Assembly: GCA_964486935.1 (NCBI GenBank)
Contig: CAZAPG010000053.1
Span: forward strand, 1 to 54,457
Source of the DNA: CAZAPG01 sp964486935
GTDB lineage: Bacteria; Chloroflexota; Anaerolineae; 4572-78; J111
Direction: 5' to 3'
Length of the DNA: 54,457 nt
Of this stretch, positions 17,494 to 26,598 are shown in pieces. The notes beneath the pieces were generated by a model. That model saw only the letters and a program-made list of their open reading frames with translations. It was not told the DNA's origin and did not search any database. The position numbers and the translations under genes are program-made. Positions within the stretch are counted from its first letter, which is position 1. Each line of letters begins with the position of its first letter.

Positions 17494-18975
17494 TCAACCG
17501 GAGGGCGGGCTGTAGTTTGGCGCTTCTTTGGTTAAGGTGACGCTGTGGGGATGGCTTTCCAGCAGGCCGGCATTGCTGATGGTGACAAATCTGGCTTTGG
17601 CCCGCAGTTCTTCCAGGCTGGCTGCGCCAACGTAGCCCATCCCGGAGCGAATGCCGCCCACAAATTGGTAGACAAAATCGGACAAATCGCCCTTAAAGGG
17701 AACGCGCCCTTCGACGCCTTCGGGCACGGTTTTGCCGGCGTCGGAGGTTTGGCCGGTGCCGTAACGGTCCCGGCTAAAATCGCTCATTGCGCCCAGGCTG
17801 CCCATGCCCCGGTAATCTTTGTAAGCCCGGCCGGCGTAAACAATAATTTCGCCGGGCGACTCTTTGACCCCGGCCAGCATGCTGCCCAGCATCACGCAGG
17901 CGGCGCCGGCGGCCAGGGCCTTAACGGCATCGCCGGAGTATTTGATGCCGCCATCGGCAATAACGGGGATGCGATGTTTGCGGGCCATCCCAACACATTC
18001 GATGATGGCCGTTAGCTGGGGCACGCCAATGCCGGCCACAATCCGCGTGGTGCAAATGGAGCCGGCCCCCACGCCTACTTTAATGGCCTCGGCTCCGGCC
18101 TCTATCAAAGCCTGCGCGCCCTCGGCGGTGGCTACGTTGCCGCCAATCACCGGCAGACGGGGGTAGGTTGACCGAATCCAGCCAATGGCCTCGAGCACCT
18201 TGCGCGAATGGCCGTGGGCGGTATCGACCACCACGGCATCAAGCCCGGCGGCAACCAGCGCCGCCAGCCGCGCCTGAAAATCATCCCCGACTCCGACTGC
18301 GGCGGCTACGCGCAGCCGCCCCTGCTCGTCAATGGCCGCCCTGGGGTAGTCTCGCTTTTTGCTGATGTCTTTGAAGGTGATGAGGCCCTGCAACCGGCCC
18401 TGGTCGTCAATCAGGGGGAGCTTTTCGATTTTGTGTTTTTGCAAAATCTGCTTGGCTTCATCGACAGTAGTGCCGATGGGGGCTGTGACCAGATTTTCTT
18501 TGGTCATGTAGGTTTCGATGGGCCGGGTCAAATCGTCGGCAAAGCGAATATCGCGATTGGTCAGGATACCAACCAGCCGCCCATCGTCCTGCGCGTCGGT
18601 AATGGGCACGCCGGAAATATGGTAGCGGGCCATCAGCTCTTCGGCCTCGGCCAGGGTGTTGGTGGGAGTCAGGGTGATGGGGTTGGTAATCATGCCCGCT
18701 TCGGAGCGTTTGACCCGATCGACCTCGGCGGCCTGGGCCTCGATGGACATGTTGCGGTGAATCACGCCGATACCGCCTTCGCGGGCCAGGGCAATGGCCA
18801 GGCGGGCTTCGGTGACGGTATCCATTGCCGCCGAAACCAGGGGAATGTTGAGCGCAATATCACGAACCAGACAGCTTTGCACATTTACCTGATGGGGCAA
18901 CACTTCAGAAAAGCCCGGCAGCAACAGGGCGTCATCAAACGTATAAGCCTGCGTTTGAAAGATTGGATCGGTCAT
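17494..18975 (-). CDS. guaB: Inosine-5'-monophosphate dehydrogenase
   Basis: 493 residues. IMPDH oxidises IMP to XMP with NAD, the first committed step to GMP. YTFDDALLLPGFSEVLP opens the barrel. Two CBS modules (about residues 95-210, e.g. GVPITDAQDDGRLVGILTNRD, read as GVPITDAQD and GRLVGILTNRD) are inserted as usual. The catalytic Cys is near residue 308 in GVGAGSICTTRIVAG. DGGIKYSGDAVKALAAGA and the mobile flap Arg-Tyr segment (RDRYGTGQ) are present. It is first in the purine run, has its own promoter, and ends about 20 bp before the purL -35 element. GAGGG precedes the ATG. Confidence 0.97.
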   Translation of the reverse strand: MTDPIFQTQAYTFDDALLLPGFSEVLPHQVNVQSCLVRDIALNIPLVSAAMDTVTEARLAIALAREGGIGVIHRNMSIEAQAAEVDRVKRSEAGMITNPITLTPTNTLAEAEELMARYHISGVPITDAQDDGRLVGILTNRDIRFADDLTRPIETYMTKENLVTAPIGTTVDEAKQILQKHKIEKLPLIDDQGRLQGLITFKDISKKRDYPRAAIDEQGRLRVAAAVGVGDDFQARLAALVAAGLDAVVVDTAHGHSRKVLEAIGWIRSTYPRLPVIGGNVATAEGAQALIEAGAEAIKVGVGAGSICTTRIVAGIGVPQLTAIIECVGMARKHRIPVIADGGIKYSGDAVKALAAGAACVMLGSMLAGVKESPGEIIVYAGRAYKDYRGMGSLGAMSDFSRDRYGTGQTSDAGKTVPEGVEGRVPFKGDLSDFVYQFVGGIRSGMGYVGAASLEELRAKARFVTISNAGLLESHPHSVTLTKEAPNYSPPSG

Positions 18976-19003
18976 TGTGGCCCTCGCGGAGTCTTTCTTG
19001 GGG

Positions 19004-19032
19004 ATTGTACACCGGTTATAGCCGCGAGTCTA
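19004..19032 (-). promoter_or_regulatory. Candidate guaB promoter
   Basis: -35 TAGACT (19032-19027, 4/6 to consensus), 17-bp spacer, -10 TACAAT (19009-19004), about 30 bp upstream of the guaB ATG. It shares the TACAAT -10 and the 17-bp spacing with the purL promoter. Confidence 0.65.
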
Positions 19033-19067
19033 TTCCGGGGGTGGCAGTTACCGGCCGGCTGTGAGGC

Positions 19068-19829
19068 TTATTGTTTGGCAATGACTCGCTGGCGGTAATG
19101 TTCGTCGGGGCGGGTGTGGATGCGGTTGACCGCCTGTTGGCTTAAAAAACGCGGCCCGCCCAGGGCGTAACTGCCAACCAGTATCCGGGCGGTTTTGACG
19201 GCCATAGCGGTGATATTTTCAACCTGTTTGGGAGTGGACCCCAGGGCAATCAAGCCGTGATTTTGCATCAGAATCATTTTGGGGCGCTCTCCGTAGGTGT
19301 CAAGATAAGCGTTGATGCGGCGCTGAATCTCGCGGGCCAGAGGCAGGCCGGGGTCAACATAGGGCACGATGACCGGAGCCGGGCCGCAAACCACAATTTC
19401 ATCGGGGAAGAGCCGGCCGCTGACGGCGGTTTCAAACGCCGCCGAGCAGGTCAACATATTTATGGCGGTGGGGTGGGTGTGTCCCACAAAATTTACGCCT
19501 TCTAGCTGCAAACAGACGGCGTGAAAGGCAGTTTCTACCGAAGGGTGGCCGGTTGCCTGGGGGTCAACCCTGGCCTCAACCAACACCTGCCGAATTTCAT
19601 CATCGCTCAAATCCGGGCCGTTGAGCGTGGCCAGCACCCGCTCAAAATGCACCCGCACAAATCCCGGGGCGGTGATGGTGCGCAGTTCGGTGCCGCTGGC
19701 TTTCACCAAAAACGTATCGGCGTCAACCCTGGCCGAGGTGTTGCCTTCGCCCAGAATCACATAGTCGTTGGCCGGGTCGCCCAAATTGGTAGACATCGAG
19801 ACCAGTTGGTTGAGAATTTGGTTTGACAT
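19068..19829 (-). CDS. Class II aldolase/adducin-family aldolase (putative rhamnulose-1-phosphate aldolase)
   Basis: 253 residues of the zinc-dependent class II aldolase family (fuculose/rhamnulose-1-phosphate aldolases and relatives). VILGEGNTSARVD and ASGTEL form the phosphate-binding loop, GHTHP gives two zinc His ligands and MQNHGLIALG the third. Its position after rhaA in a rhamnose operon argues for cleavage of L-rhamnulose-1-phosphate to DHAP and lactaldehyde, but the sequence alone does not fix the substrate. The ATG at 19829 is chosen (GGAAGGTGA upstream). The frame stays open upstream for 34 codons into the palindromic repeat at 19910, which is not a credible N-terminus. Confidence 0.8.
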   Translation of the reverse strand: MSNQILNQLVSMSTNLGDPANDYVILGEGNTSARVDADTFLVKASGTELRTITAPGFVRVHFERVLATLNGPDLSDDEIRQVLVEARVDPQATGHPSVETAFHAVCLQLEGVNFVGHTHPTAINMLTCSAAFETAVSGRLFPDEIVVCGPAPVIVPYVDPGLPLAREIQRRINAYLDTYGERPKMILMQNHGLIALGSTPKQVENITAMAVKTARILVGSYALGGPRFLSQQAVNRIHTRPDEHYRQRVIAKQ

Positions 19830-19909
19830 TATGTCATCACCTTCCCGATTGAGTTCAGCAATCGGTAACGTTAGCACATCATTCAAACGGGGAAGAACCG
19901 GCAGTTTCT

Positions 19910-19958
19910 TAGCAGCTACTCCAGACCTCAAAGGTTTTTGAAACCTTTGAGGTCTTCA
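19910..19958 (+). repeat. 49-bp palindromic element, copy 2
   Basis: The same element as at 12347-12395, inverted: TAGCAGCTACTCC, then the 33-bp palindrome 19923-19955, then TCA. It lies in the rhaA-aldolase spacer. The flanks show a weaker similarity to each other: AGTTTCTTAGCAG before and CGTTTCTTGGCAG after, 11 of 13, partly inside the element. This may be a decayed target duplication. Confidence 0.85.
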
Positions 19959-19992
19959 TTGGGCCAGAAACAGCCCGTTTCTTGGCAGGTTG

Positions 19993-21267
19993 TTAGCCAC
20001 GCCGGGCCAGCACGTTTTGCTCGTAGGCGTTGATTTCAGCCATAAAGCCAAGGCCGACCGGCACATTTTGCTGCCAGCAGTAATAGTCCCACACTGCGCC
20101 AAAGGGCAGCCCTTTTAGCTCTTCGAGCAGGGCCAGCCGCCGGGTAAAATCGCCGGAAGTTTCCAACTGCCGAAGCTGGCTAACCGGCTCCAGCAGGGCC
20201 AGCAGCAGGGCGCGCAGGGCGTTGCGCGTGCCAATGACCCAGGCCGCCACGCGATTGATGCTGGCATCAAAAAAGTCCAGCCCAATATGAACCCGCTGCA
20301 AAAAACCGCCGCGCACAATCTCTTGCATAATTGCCTGCAACTCGTCGGTCAGGGTGACAACATGGTCGCTATCCCAGCGCACGCCCCGGCTGACGTGCAG
20401 CAGCAGTTCATCCACATAAAGCAGCACGGCTGAAATTTTGTCGGAAATCACTTCGGTGGGGTGAAAATGGCCCGCATCCAGGCACAACAACTTTTGGTTG
20501 GCAATGGCGTAGCCCAGGTAAAACTCGTGCGAGCCAACCACGTAGCTTTCTGAGCCAAGGCCAAACAGTTTGCTCTCTATCGCATCCAGGTTGTGGCGGG
20601 GGTCAATTTTTGGGGCAAAAATCCGGTCCAGCGACTCTTTGAGCAGGGCGCGCGGGGTGTGGCGGTCAACCGGGGTATCTTTGTAGCCATCGGGAATCCA
20701 GATGTTGGTGATGGCCGGCGCGCCCAACTCGCGCCCAAAATAGGCCCCAATGTGGCGGCAGGCAATGCAGTGCTCCACCCAAAAATCGCGCACGCCTTTA
20801 TCGCGGTGAGCCAGGGTAAAGCCATCATCGGCCAGGGGATGGGAAAAGCAGGTGGGGTTGAAATCTATCCCGTGTCTGTTTTCTTTAGCCCAATCGACCC
20901 AACCGGCAAAATGCTCCGGCTGAATCTGGTTGCGCGGCACTTTTTTGTCTGTTTCCAGGTAGATGGCGTGCAGGTTGAGCCGGTGGTTGCCGGGAATCAG
21001 GCGGTAGGCGGCATCCAAATCCTGGCGCAATTCGGCGGGGGTGCGGGCCTTGCCGGGGTAGTTGCCGGTAGCCATAATGCCGCCGCTCAGGCCCCGCTCC
21101 GGCTCTTCAAAGCCGCCCACGTCATCGCCCTGCCAGCAGTGCAGGCTGATAGAAATTTGGGCCAGGGTTTGCAGCGCCTGGTCTGTATCGACGCCCAGGG
21201 CGGCGTAACGCTCTTTGGCCAGGTTGTAGGCCGCCTGAAGTTGTTTATCGCCGGGTTGGTTGGTCAT
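19993..21267 (-). CDS. rhaA: L-rhamnose isomerase
   Basis: 424 residues, colinear with the E. coli enzyme. It interconverts L-rhamnose and L-rhamnulose. SLHCWQGDDVGGFE, GGIMATGNYPGKA, LNLHAIYLETD, DFNPTCFSHPLADDGFTL, NIWIPDGYKD, AVLLYVDELLLHVSRGVRWD (metal-site region) and RVHIGLDFFDASINR are near-verbatim family signatures. The ATG at 21267 follows a strong AGGAGGTAGCT ribosome binding site; an in-frame TTG six codons upstream is rejected. It is 14 bp after rhaM. The downstream spacer contains a palindromic repeat that may modulate aldolase expression. Confidence 0.97.
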   Translation of the reverse strand: MTNQPGDKQLQAAYNLAKERYAALGVDTDQALQTLAQISISLHCWQGDDVGGFEEPERGLSGGIMATGNYPGKARTPAELRQDLDAAYRLIPGNHRLNLHAIYLETDKKVPRNQIQPEHFAGWVDWAKENRHGIDFNPTCFSHPLADDGFTLAHRDKGVRDFWVEHCIACRHIGAYFGRELGAPAITNIWIPDGYKDTPVDRHTPRALLKESLDRIFAPKIDPRHNLDAIESKLFGLGSESYVVGSHEFYLGYAIANQKLLCLDAGHFHPTEVISDKISAVLLYVDELLLHVSRGVRWDSDHVVTLTDELQAIMQEIVRGGFLQRVHIGLDFFDASINRVAAWVIGTRNALRALLLALLEPVSQLRQLETSGDFTRRLALLEELKGLPFGAVWDYYCWQQNVPVGLGFMAEINAYEQNVLARRG

Positions 21268-21281
21268 AGCTACCTCCTTGC

Positions 21282-21605
21282 TCAATCAAGATGAAAGACC
21301 TCTTCCAGTTGAATCATATTCTGGTCGGCGTGTTTGCCCCCCAATCCTTCAAAGTAGGGAGCCATAAACTCTTGCCATTTGGCGTTGATTTGTTCCCGGG
21401 CCATGCCATCCAGCGCCGCCTGAAAGCTATGAGGGGTTTCAAAATAGCCAAATAGCAGGCCGTCGTCGCGCAAAAACAGGCTGTAGTTACGCCAGCCGGT
21501 ACGGCGCAGCGCGTCGAGCATTTCCGGCCAAACCGCCTCGTGATGTTTTTTGTATTCCTCTAATTTATCTTGTTTCACTTTTAGTAAAAATCCGACACGC
21601 TTCAT
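21282..21605 (-). CDS. rhaM: L-rhamnose mutarotase
   Basis: 107 residues, the size of RhaM/YiiL. It equilibrates alpha- and beta-L-rhamnopyranose so the isomerase receives its preferred anomer. KRVGFLLKVKQDKLEEYKKHH (read as KRVGFLLKVKQ and LEEYKKHH), AVWPEMLDALRRTGWRNYS, LFGYFET and KWQEFMAPYFE are the family signatures, including the active-site His and Trp-Pro region. It lies immediately upstream of rhaA. The ATG at 21605 has AGAGG about 9 nt upstream. A strong palindrome separates it from the binding-protein gene. Confidence 0.95.
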   Translation of the reverse strand: MKRVGFLLKVKQDKLEEYKKHHEAVWPEMLDALRRTGWRNYSLFLRDDGLLFGYFETPHSFQAALDGMAREQINAKWQEFMAPYFEGLGGKHADQNMIQLEEVFHLD

Positions 21606-21634
21606 CGGCAACCTCTCTCACCATTGAGTATCGA

Positions 21635-21662
21635 CCGGTAGGGGGCGCGCGCCCCCTACCGG
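21635..21662. repeat. 28-bp perfect GC-rich palindrome between rhaS and rhaM
   Basis: CCGGTAGGGGGCGC followed immediately by its reverse complement, with no loop. In RNA it would fold into a very stable hairpin just after the binding-protein gene. It lacks a U-tract. It may protect the 3' end of the abundant binding-protein message or be a dispersed repeat; the sequence does not decide. Confidence 0.75.
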
Positions 21663-21692
21663 ATTTTACATCAGTTCATCACATTATGGCGA

Positions 21693-22886
21693 CTATTGCG
21701 CCGCCGCTTCAACGTTATCGGCGTTGTAAACGGTGAACGGCCCCATCAACACCCGCAATCCTTCTTCTCGCGTCGGGTCTTTCTCGATGGTGTACGTCCC
21801 CATTCGACCCGCTTCAAAGCTGACGCCTTCCTGCGCTTCCATCTGCCCGGTAGACAGCAGGTAGGTGGTGTAGTAGGTCAGGTAGCCCAAATCGACAAAG
21901 CTCCACAGGGCAAACTCCGGCGCACAGCCGTTCAGCGTGTAGCTGACCATCTCTGCCGGTAAGCCTAACCCGCTCACCTTCACCTCTTCGCACAACCCCT
22001 CATCCTGCATCGCCTTGGCCGCCGCCGCAATCCCCACCGTCGTCGGCGCCATTATCAACTCCATCTCCGGGTACTTGTCTACCAACGCCAACGCCTGGTT
22101 GTAGCTGTCTTCCGACTGGTCGTTGCCGTACACAATGTCCAGCAACTCCAGATTGGCGTAGGTCGGGTCGCTCTCCAATACCTCTTGCATCGCCGCTATC
22201 CAGGCATTCTGGTTGGCCGCATCCGGCGAGGCCGACAAGATGGCAAACTGACCCCCATCCTCCCCCAGAATGCTCAGGGCCATATCCGCCATCACCTTGC
22301 CCGTCTCGTCAAAATCTACCTGGGCAATGAACACCTGCTCCCCCTCCGCCGACGGTATCGGCGAATCCCAGGTCACTACCGTCATCCCCGCATCCCGCGC
22401 CGCCTGCGCCGCCGGAGCTATCTGGTCGCCAGCGTTGTTGGATATCATAATCCCATCCACCCCCTGAGTGGTGGCTGTGGTCAATATCTCGATTTGCCCC
22501 GCCACGCTGTTCTCAGGCGTCGGACCCAGAAATTCCAGGTCAACCGGGTTGCCCAGTTCGGCGTTGGCTTCCATAGCGCCCTGGTTGGCCTGGTCGAACA
22601 CCAGAATACCCAGGAATTTGGGCATCAAGACCATCTGTAATCTTTCGTCTGTTTCGGTAGCTGCCGGTTCTTCTTCGGCCATCGCCTCTTCGGTGGCGGC
22701 CGGCTCTTCTTCGGCTGCCGGCTCTTCTTCGGCCATTGGCTCTTCAGTGGCGGCCGGTTCTTCTTCGGCAGGCGCTTGTTCCTCTTGCGGCGCTGCCGGT
22801 TGGGTAGTAGCGCCGCCGGTGCAGCTTACCAGCGCCAGCAGAGCAATTGCCAGCAAAATTGTCAAAAGTTTTTTATAATCCTTCAC
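21693..22886 (-). CDS. rhaS: Rhamnose ABC transporter substrate-binding lipoprotein
   Basis: 397 residues, a periplasmic-binding-protein fold of the ribose/rhamnose (type I) family. The N-terminus KKLLTILLAIALLALVSC is a lipoprotein signal with lipobox LVSC. Residues about 28-78 are an acidic, repetitive Glu/Pro/Ala tether (EEEPAATEE and MAEEEPAA blocks) that would hold the domain off the membrane. The binding domain has GILVFDQANQGAMEANAELG, GVDGIMISNNAGDQI, TVVTWDSPIP and FALWSFVDLGYLTYY. The start is GTG 22886 behind AGAGGAGGAG. Rhamnose is assigned from the operon, which matches RhaS of the RhaSTPQ system. Confidence 0.88.
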   Translation of the reverse strand: MKDYKKLLTILLAIALLALVSCTGGATTQPAAPQEEQAPAEEEPAATEEPMAEEEPAAEEEPAATEEAMAEEEPAATETDERLQMVLMPKFLGILVFDQANQGAMEANAELGNPVDLEFLGPTPENSVAGQIEILTTATTQGVDGIMISNNAGDQIAPAAQAARDAGMTVVTWDSPIPSAEGEQVFIAQVDFDETGKVMADMALSILGEDGGQFAILSASPDAANQNAWIAAMQEVLESDPTYANLELLDIVYGNDQSEDSYNQALALVDKYPEMELIMAPTTVGIAAAAKAMQDEGLCEEVKVSGLGLPAEMVSYTLNGCAPEFALWSFVDLGYLTYYTTYLLSTGQMEAQEGVSFEAGRMGTYTIEKDPTREEGLRVLMGPFTVYNADNVEAAAQ

Positions 22887-23013
22887 GTTACTCCTCCTCT
22901 AATTTAGAGTATTTTGATACTGAATGGGGTGAATACACTTCATTTTATTTTCTAATAAGCAATCCCTCCTTATTCCGGTAATGTGGCAAACGTTTAACAC
23001 CCAACGGCTCTGT

Positions 23014-24018
23014 TTACGGCGCGCCGGCTGCCCGGCGACGCGCCAAGACAATCCGCGCATTTTGCGCCAGGTTGGGCACCAGCACCGACAAAATCAAAAG
23101 TACGCCGATAACGCCGGTTTGGATATGGCCGGTGATATTGGCCAGCGACATTCCATTGCGAAGATTGAGCACAATCAAAATAGATAGCAGCACGCCATAA
23201 ATTGAGCCGGAGCCGCCAAAAATACTGACCCCTCCCAACAGCACCATGGTGATGATATCCAGTTCAAAGCCCAGGGCCAGGTCGCCGCGCACTGCGCCCA
23301 GCCGGGCCGCAAACAGCAACCCCGCCAGCGCGGCAATAACGCCGGAGGCCACAAACAGCCAAAATTTGACCCACTGCACTCTAACCCCGGAGTAGCGGGC
23401 CACCTCGCGGTTGTTGCCAATTACATAAACGTACCGGCCAAAGCCGGAGTACTGCAAAATAACAATCGCGACCAGCAGCAGCCCAAAAAAGATAATCAGC
23501 GCCAGCGGAAACGGGCCAACCCAAGGCTGCTGGCCCAGGGCGTCGAACCAATCGGGAAAGTCGCCAATGGAGCGGTCTTCCAGCAGCACGCGGGCCAGGC
23601 CCCGGTAGCCAATAAGCATGGCCAGCGTTACCACCAGCGAGGGCAGGCCAACCACCGCAATCCAGAAGCCATTGAACGCGCCGCCCAGCAGCCCCACCAC
23701 CAGCCCCACCGCAAAAGCAACCGGAATCGACACGCCCTGCGAGTGCAGCCAGGCCAGGGTGCAGGCCGACAGGCCCATCATCGAGGCCACCGACAGGTCA
23801 ATTTCGGCATTGATGATGATAAAGGTCATAATCAAGGCCACAATAATTTTTTCAATAGACAGGATAAACAGGTTCATCTGGTTGCCAACGCTCAGGTAGG
23901 CCGGCGTGCGAATGCTGTTACTGATGATAATGACCAGCAAGATGGCCAGTAAAAAGCCTTCCCAGCTTTTTAACCGCGCTAAAAGGCCGGTCAGCCCGGA
24001 TTTTTGCTCAGGTGACAT
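23014..24018 (-). CDS. rhaQ: Rhamnose ABC transporter permease
   Basis: 334 residues, a multi-pass permease of the RbsC/branched-chain type. Hydrophobic segments alternate through the chain, and DLSVASMMGLSACTLAW and GGVSIFGGSGSIYGVLLS are the conserved cytoplasmic loop and late-loop signatures. The ATG at 24018 has AGGAGGAGAG upstream and overlaps the stop of the other permease by 11 bp. The two permeases are similar but distinct and should form the heterodimeric channel. Which is RhaP and which RhaQ is assigned by gene order only. Confidence 0.82.
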   Translation of the reverse strand: MSPEQKSGLTGLLARLKSWEGFLLAILLVIIISNSIRTPAYLSVGNQMNLFILSIEKIIVALIMTFIIINAEIDLSVASMMGLSACTLAWLHSQGVSIPVAFAVGLVVGLLGGAFNGFWIAVVGLPSLVVTLAMLIGYRGLARVLLEDRSIGDFPDWFDALGQQPWVGPFPLALIIFFGLLLVAIVILQYSGFGRYVYVIGNNREVARYSGVRVQWVKFWLFVASGVIAALAGLLFAARLGAVRGDLALGFELDIITMVLLGGVSIFGGSGSIYGVLLSILIVLNLRNGMSLANITGHIQTGVIGVLLILSVLVPNLAQNARIVLARRRAAGAP

Positions 24019-25069
24019 AGCTACTCTCCTCCTGGGGCAGCGCTTCATCGGGGGCTACATCAACCAGTTCACTGCGCGCCCACAGATTCCGCAGCCGATT
24101 CATAATGACGGCATCGGTGGCCACGGCCAGCAAAATTAACATGCCCAGCAGGGCGTCGCGCCAGAACTCGCTAATTTCCAGCCAGCGAATCAGGCTGTTG
24201 TCCAGCAGGTCAATTAAAATAGCGCCCAGCAGCGCCCCAATCACCGTACCGGAGCCGCCAAAAATATTGACGCCGCCCACCACCACCGCCGCCACCGAGG
24301 CCAACTCCAGCCCAAGGCCGGCCACCACGGTGATATTGCCAAAGCGGGCCAGAAACATAAAACCGGCCAGCCCCGACAGCGCGCCGCACAACACAAAGGC
24401 AATAAAGACAATCCGCTGTGAGGGAAAACCGGCAATCCGGGCCGCATCGGGGTTTGAGCCAATGGCATACAAGCGGCGGCCATAGGGCAGGTAAGAAAGC
24501 ACCAGTTGAAACAACAGCACCACCACCAGCATCATCCCGACCAGCAGCCGCAGGTCTAAATCGCCAAAACTGATAATGTTAGAGCGAGGCAGTTCCAGCA
24601 GCCACTCCGGCAAATTGGCGGTCAGCACGGTTTGAGCGTTGGAATATTCAACCAGCAGCGTGCGGTAAATAGCCAGCGTGCCCAGGGTCACAATAATGGC
24701 CGGCACCCGCCCATAGGCCACCAGCACCCCGTTAAAAGCGCCCATGGCCGCGCCAACGCCAACGGCCATCAAAACGGCGGCCAGCGGCGCTATTTCGTTG
24801 TTTTCAGACAATTGTTGACCCACATAGTAGGCGGTAAAGCCCACAATGGAGCCAACGGACAGGTCGATGTTGCGGGTCAACACCACCAGAGTTTGGCCCA
24901 CGGCAATCACGGCAATAATGGCCACGCTGGTAGAAATCCGGTTAAAAAAGCGAGCGTTGTAGTAGTTTTCTATTTGGGTGCCAAAAAAGAGCACCACCAA
25001 AATAATGAGCAGCACCAACACCAGTTCTCTAATCTGTTCGGGCCGGAAGCGACGCATCAAGGCATTCAT
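24008..25069 (-). CDS. rhaP: Rhamnose ABC transporter permease
   Basis: 353 residues with about nine to ten hydrophobic segments. NIDLSVGSIVGFTAYYVG and VVGGVNIFGGSGTVIGALLGA are the conserved permease loops. The start overlaps the ATPase gene stop by 4 bp (ATGA) with GGAGG upstream, so production is coupled. With the second permease and the double-ABC ATPase it completes a sugar importer of the CUT2 class. Confidence 0.85.
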   Translation of the reverse strand: MNALMRRFRPEQIRELVLVLLIILVVLFFGTQIENYYNARFFNRISTSVAIIAVIAVGQTLVVLTRNIDLSVGSIVGFTAYYVGQQLSENNEIAPLAAVLMAVGVGAAMGAFNGVLVAYGRVPAIIVTLGTLAIYRTLLVEYSNAQTVLTANLPEWLLELPRSNIISFGDLDLRLLVGMMLVVVLLFQLVLSYLPYGRRLYAIGSNPDAARIAGFPSQRIVFIAFVLCGALSGLAGFMFLARFGNITVVAGLGLELASVAAVVVGGVNIFGGSGTVIGALLGAILIDLLDNSLIRWLEISEFWRDALLGMLILLAVATDAVIMNRLRNLWARSELVDVAPDEALPQEESSYVT

Positions 25070-26577
25070 GGGTTGACCTCCTGGGCAATGGAACTTTGGC
25101 CCATCGCGGCCGTCATAATATTCTCCTGGGTAGCGGTCTGGCGGTCAAAAATGCCCATCTGCCGCCCCTCTCGCATCACCAGAATACGGTCGCTCATGGC
25201 CAGCACTTCCGGCAAATCCGACGAGATGAGAATGACGGCCAACCCCTGGGCAGCCAGCTCATTGACAATGTGGTGCACTTCGGCCTTGGCCCCCACGTCG
25301 ATGCCGCGCGTCGGTTCATCTAAAATGAACAGTTTGGGGTTGGCGTTGAGCCATTTGCTCAACATTACTTTTTGCTGGTTGCCGCCCGACAGCTTTTCAA
25401 CCTCAAGCCCCACCGATGGCGCGCGGATAGAAAGCCGCCGGCGATATTCATCGGCGGTGGCGCTTTCGGCGCGCTGTTTGACCAGCCCCAAACGGCTCAG
25501 ATATTTTGACAGCATCGGCAGCGAAATGTTAGAGGTGATTGACATCGGCATGGTCAGCCCCAGCAGGCGGCGGTCTTCGGTCATATAGGCAATGCCGCGA
25601 CCAAGCGCCTGCCGGGGCGATTGAATATTGATTTTGTGGTCCTCGAAGATAATCTCGCCGGCATCGGCGGGTTCAACCCCAAACAGGGCCAGCCCCACAT
25701 CGGTGCGGCGCGAGCCAACCAGCCCGGCAAAGCCCAGCACTTCGCCATGCCGAATGTCGAAATTGATATCGCTAAAAACATTCTCTTTGCTCAACCCCCG
25801 CACCGACATCAAAATTTCGCCCTGCTCGGTTTGGCTTTTGGCAAAGTAATCCTCAATTTCGCGGCCCACCATATCGCGGATAACCTGCTCGGATGTGGCC
25901 TGCTCAATGGGCGTGGAAGAGATGAATTTGCCATCGCGCAGCACGGTAATGCGGTCGGCAATTTCAAAAACTTCTTCCATGCGGTGGCTGATGAACAAAA
26001 TAGCCACGCCGCGCGCGCGCAGATTATTGGCTACTTTAAACAACTGCCGCACCTCGTGCGCCGAAAGCGAGGCGGTCGGTTCGTCCATAATCAACACCCG
26101 CGCGTCGAGCGAAATAGCTTTGGCAATTTCAACGGCCTGCTGCGCCGCCAGCGTTAACCCCCTGGCGGGCATGCGCACATCAAGTTTGACATCCAGTTTG
26201 GCCAAAATGGCCTCGGCATCCTGGTACATTTTGCTCCAGCGCACCAGGGGGCCGCGATCCCGGTGGCTGATAAAGATGTTTTCGGCCACGTTCAAATCAG
26301 GAAAAACCATTGGCTCCTGGTAAATGGCGGCAATACCGTGCGCCTGCGCCTCTTGCGAGTTGTGAATGTGGACCGGCCGGCCATCCAATGAAATTTCGCC
26401 GTGGTCGGGCCGGTGAATGCCGGTCATAATTTTAATCAGGGTTGATTTTCCGGCCCCGTTCTCGCCCACCAGCGCGTGAATTTCGCCGGGGTAGAGCGTG
26501 AGCGATACGTCAGCCAGCGCCTGAGTCATATCAAAGCGTTTGGAAATGTGTTCTATTTGCAAAACAGGTTGGGTCAT
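25066..26577 (-). CDS. rhaT: Rhamnose ABC transporter ATP-binding protein (double ABC)
   Basis: 503 residues with two ABC domains, the CUT2 (RbsA-like) layout. Domain 1: GENGAGKSTLIKIMTGI Walker A, LTLAAQQAVEIAKAIS in the signature position, VLIMDEPTASLS Walker B. Domain 2: a degenerate Walker A (GFAGLVGSRRTDVG), LSGGNQQKVMLSKWL signature and LFILDEPTRGIDVG Walker B. Degeneration of the second site is normal in this class. GGGAAG precedes the ATG. It is the first transporter gene after the regulator. Confidence 0.9.
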   Translation of the reverse strand: MTQPVLQIEHISKRFDMTQALADVSLTLYPGEIHALVGENGAGKSTLIKIMTGIHRPDHGEISLDGRPVHIHNSQEAQAHGIAAIYQEPMVFPDLNVAENIFISHRDRGPLVRWSKMYQDAEAILAKLDVKLDVRMPARGLTLAAQQAVEIAKAISLDARVLIMDEPTASLSAHEVRQLFKVANNLRARGVAILFISHRMEEVFEIADRITVLRDGKFISSTPIEQATSEQVIRDMVGREIEDYFAKSQTEQGEILMSVRGLSKENVFSDINFDIRHGEVLGFAGLVGSRRTDVGLALFGVEPADAGEIIFEDHKINIQSPRQALGRGIAYMTEDRRLLGLTMPMSITSNISLPMLSKYLSRLGLVKQRAESATADEYRRRLSIRAPSVGLEVEKLSGGNQQKVMLSKWLNANPKLFILDEPTRGIDVGAKAEVHHIVNELAAQGLAVILISSDLPEVLAMSDRILVMREGRQMGIFDRQTATQENIMTAAMGQSSIAQEVNP

Positions 26578-26598
26578 AGCAACTTCCCTTGCGTGGCT

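Noticed and set aside
19830..19931. N-terminal extension of the class II aldolase from an upstream start
   Set aside because: The extra 34 codons run into the palindromic repeat, while a good ribosome binding site and family homology begin at ATG 19829.
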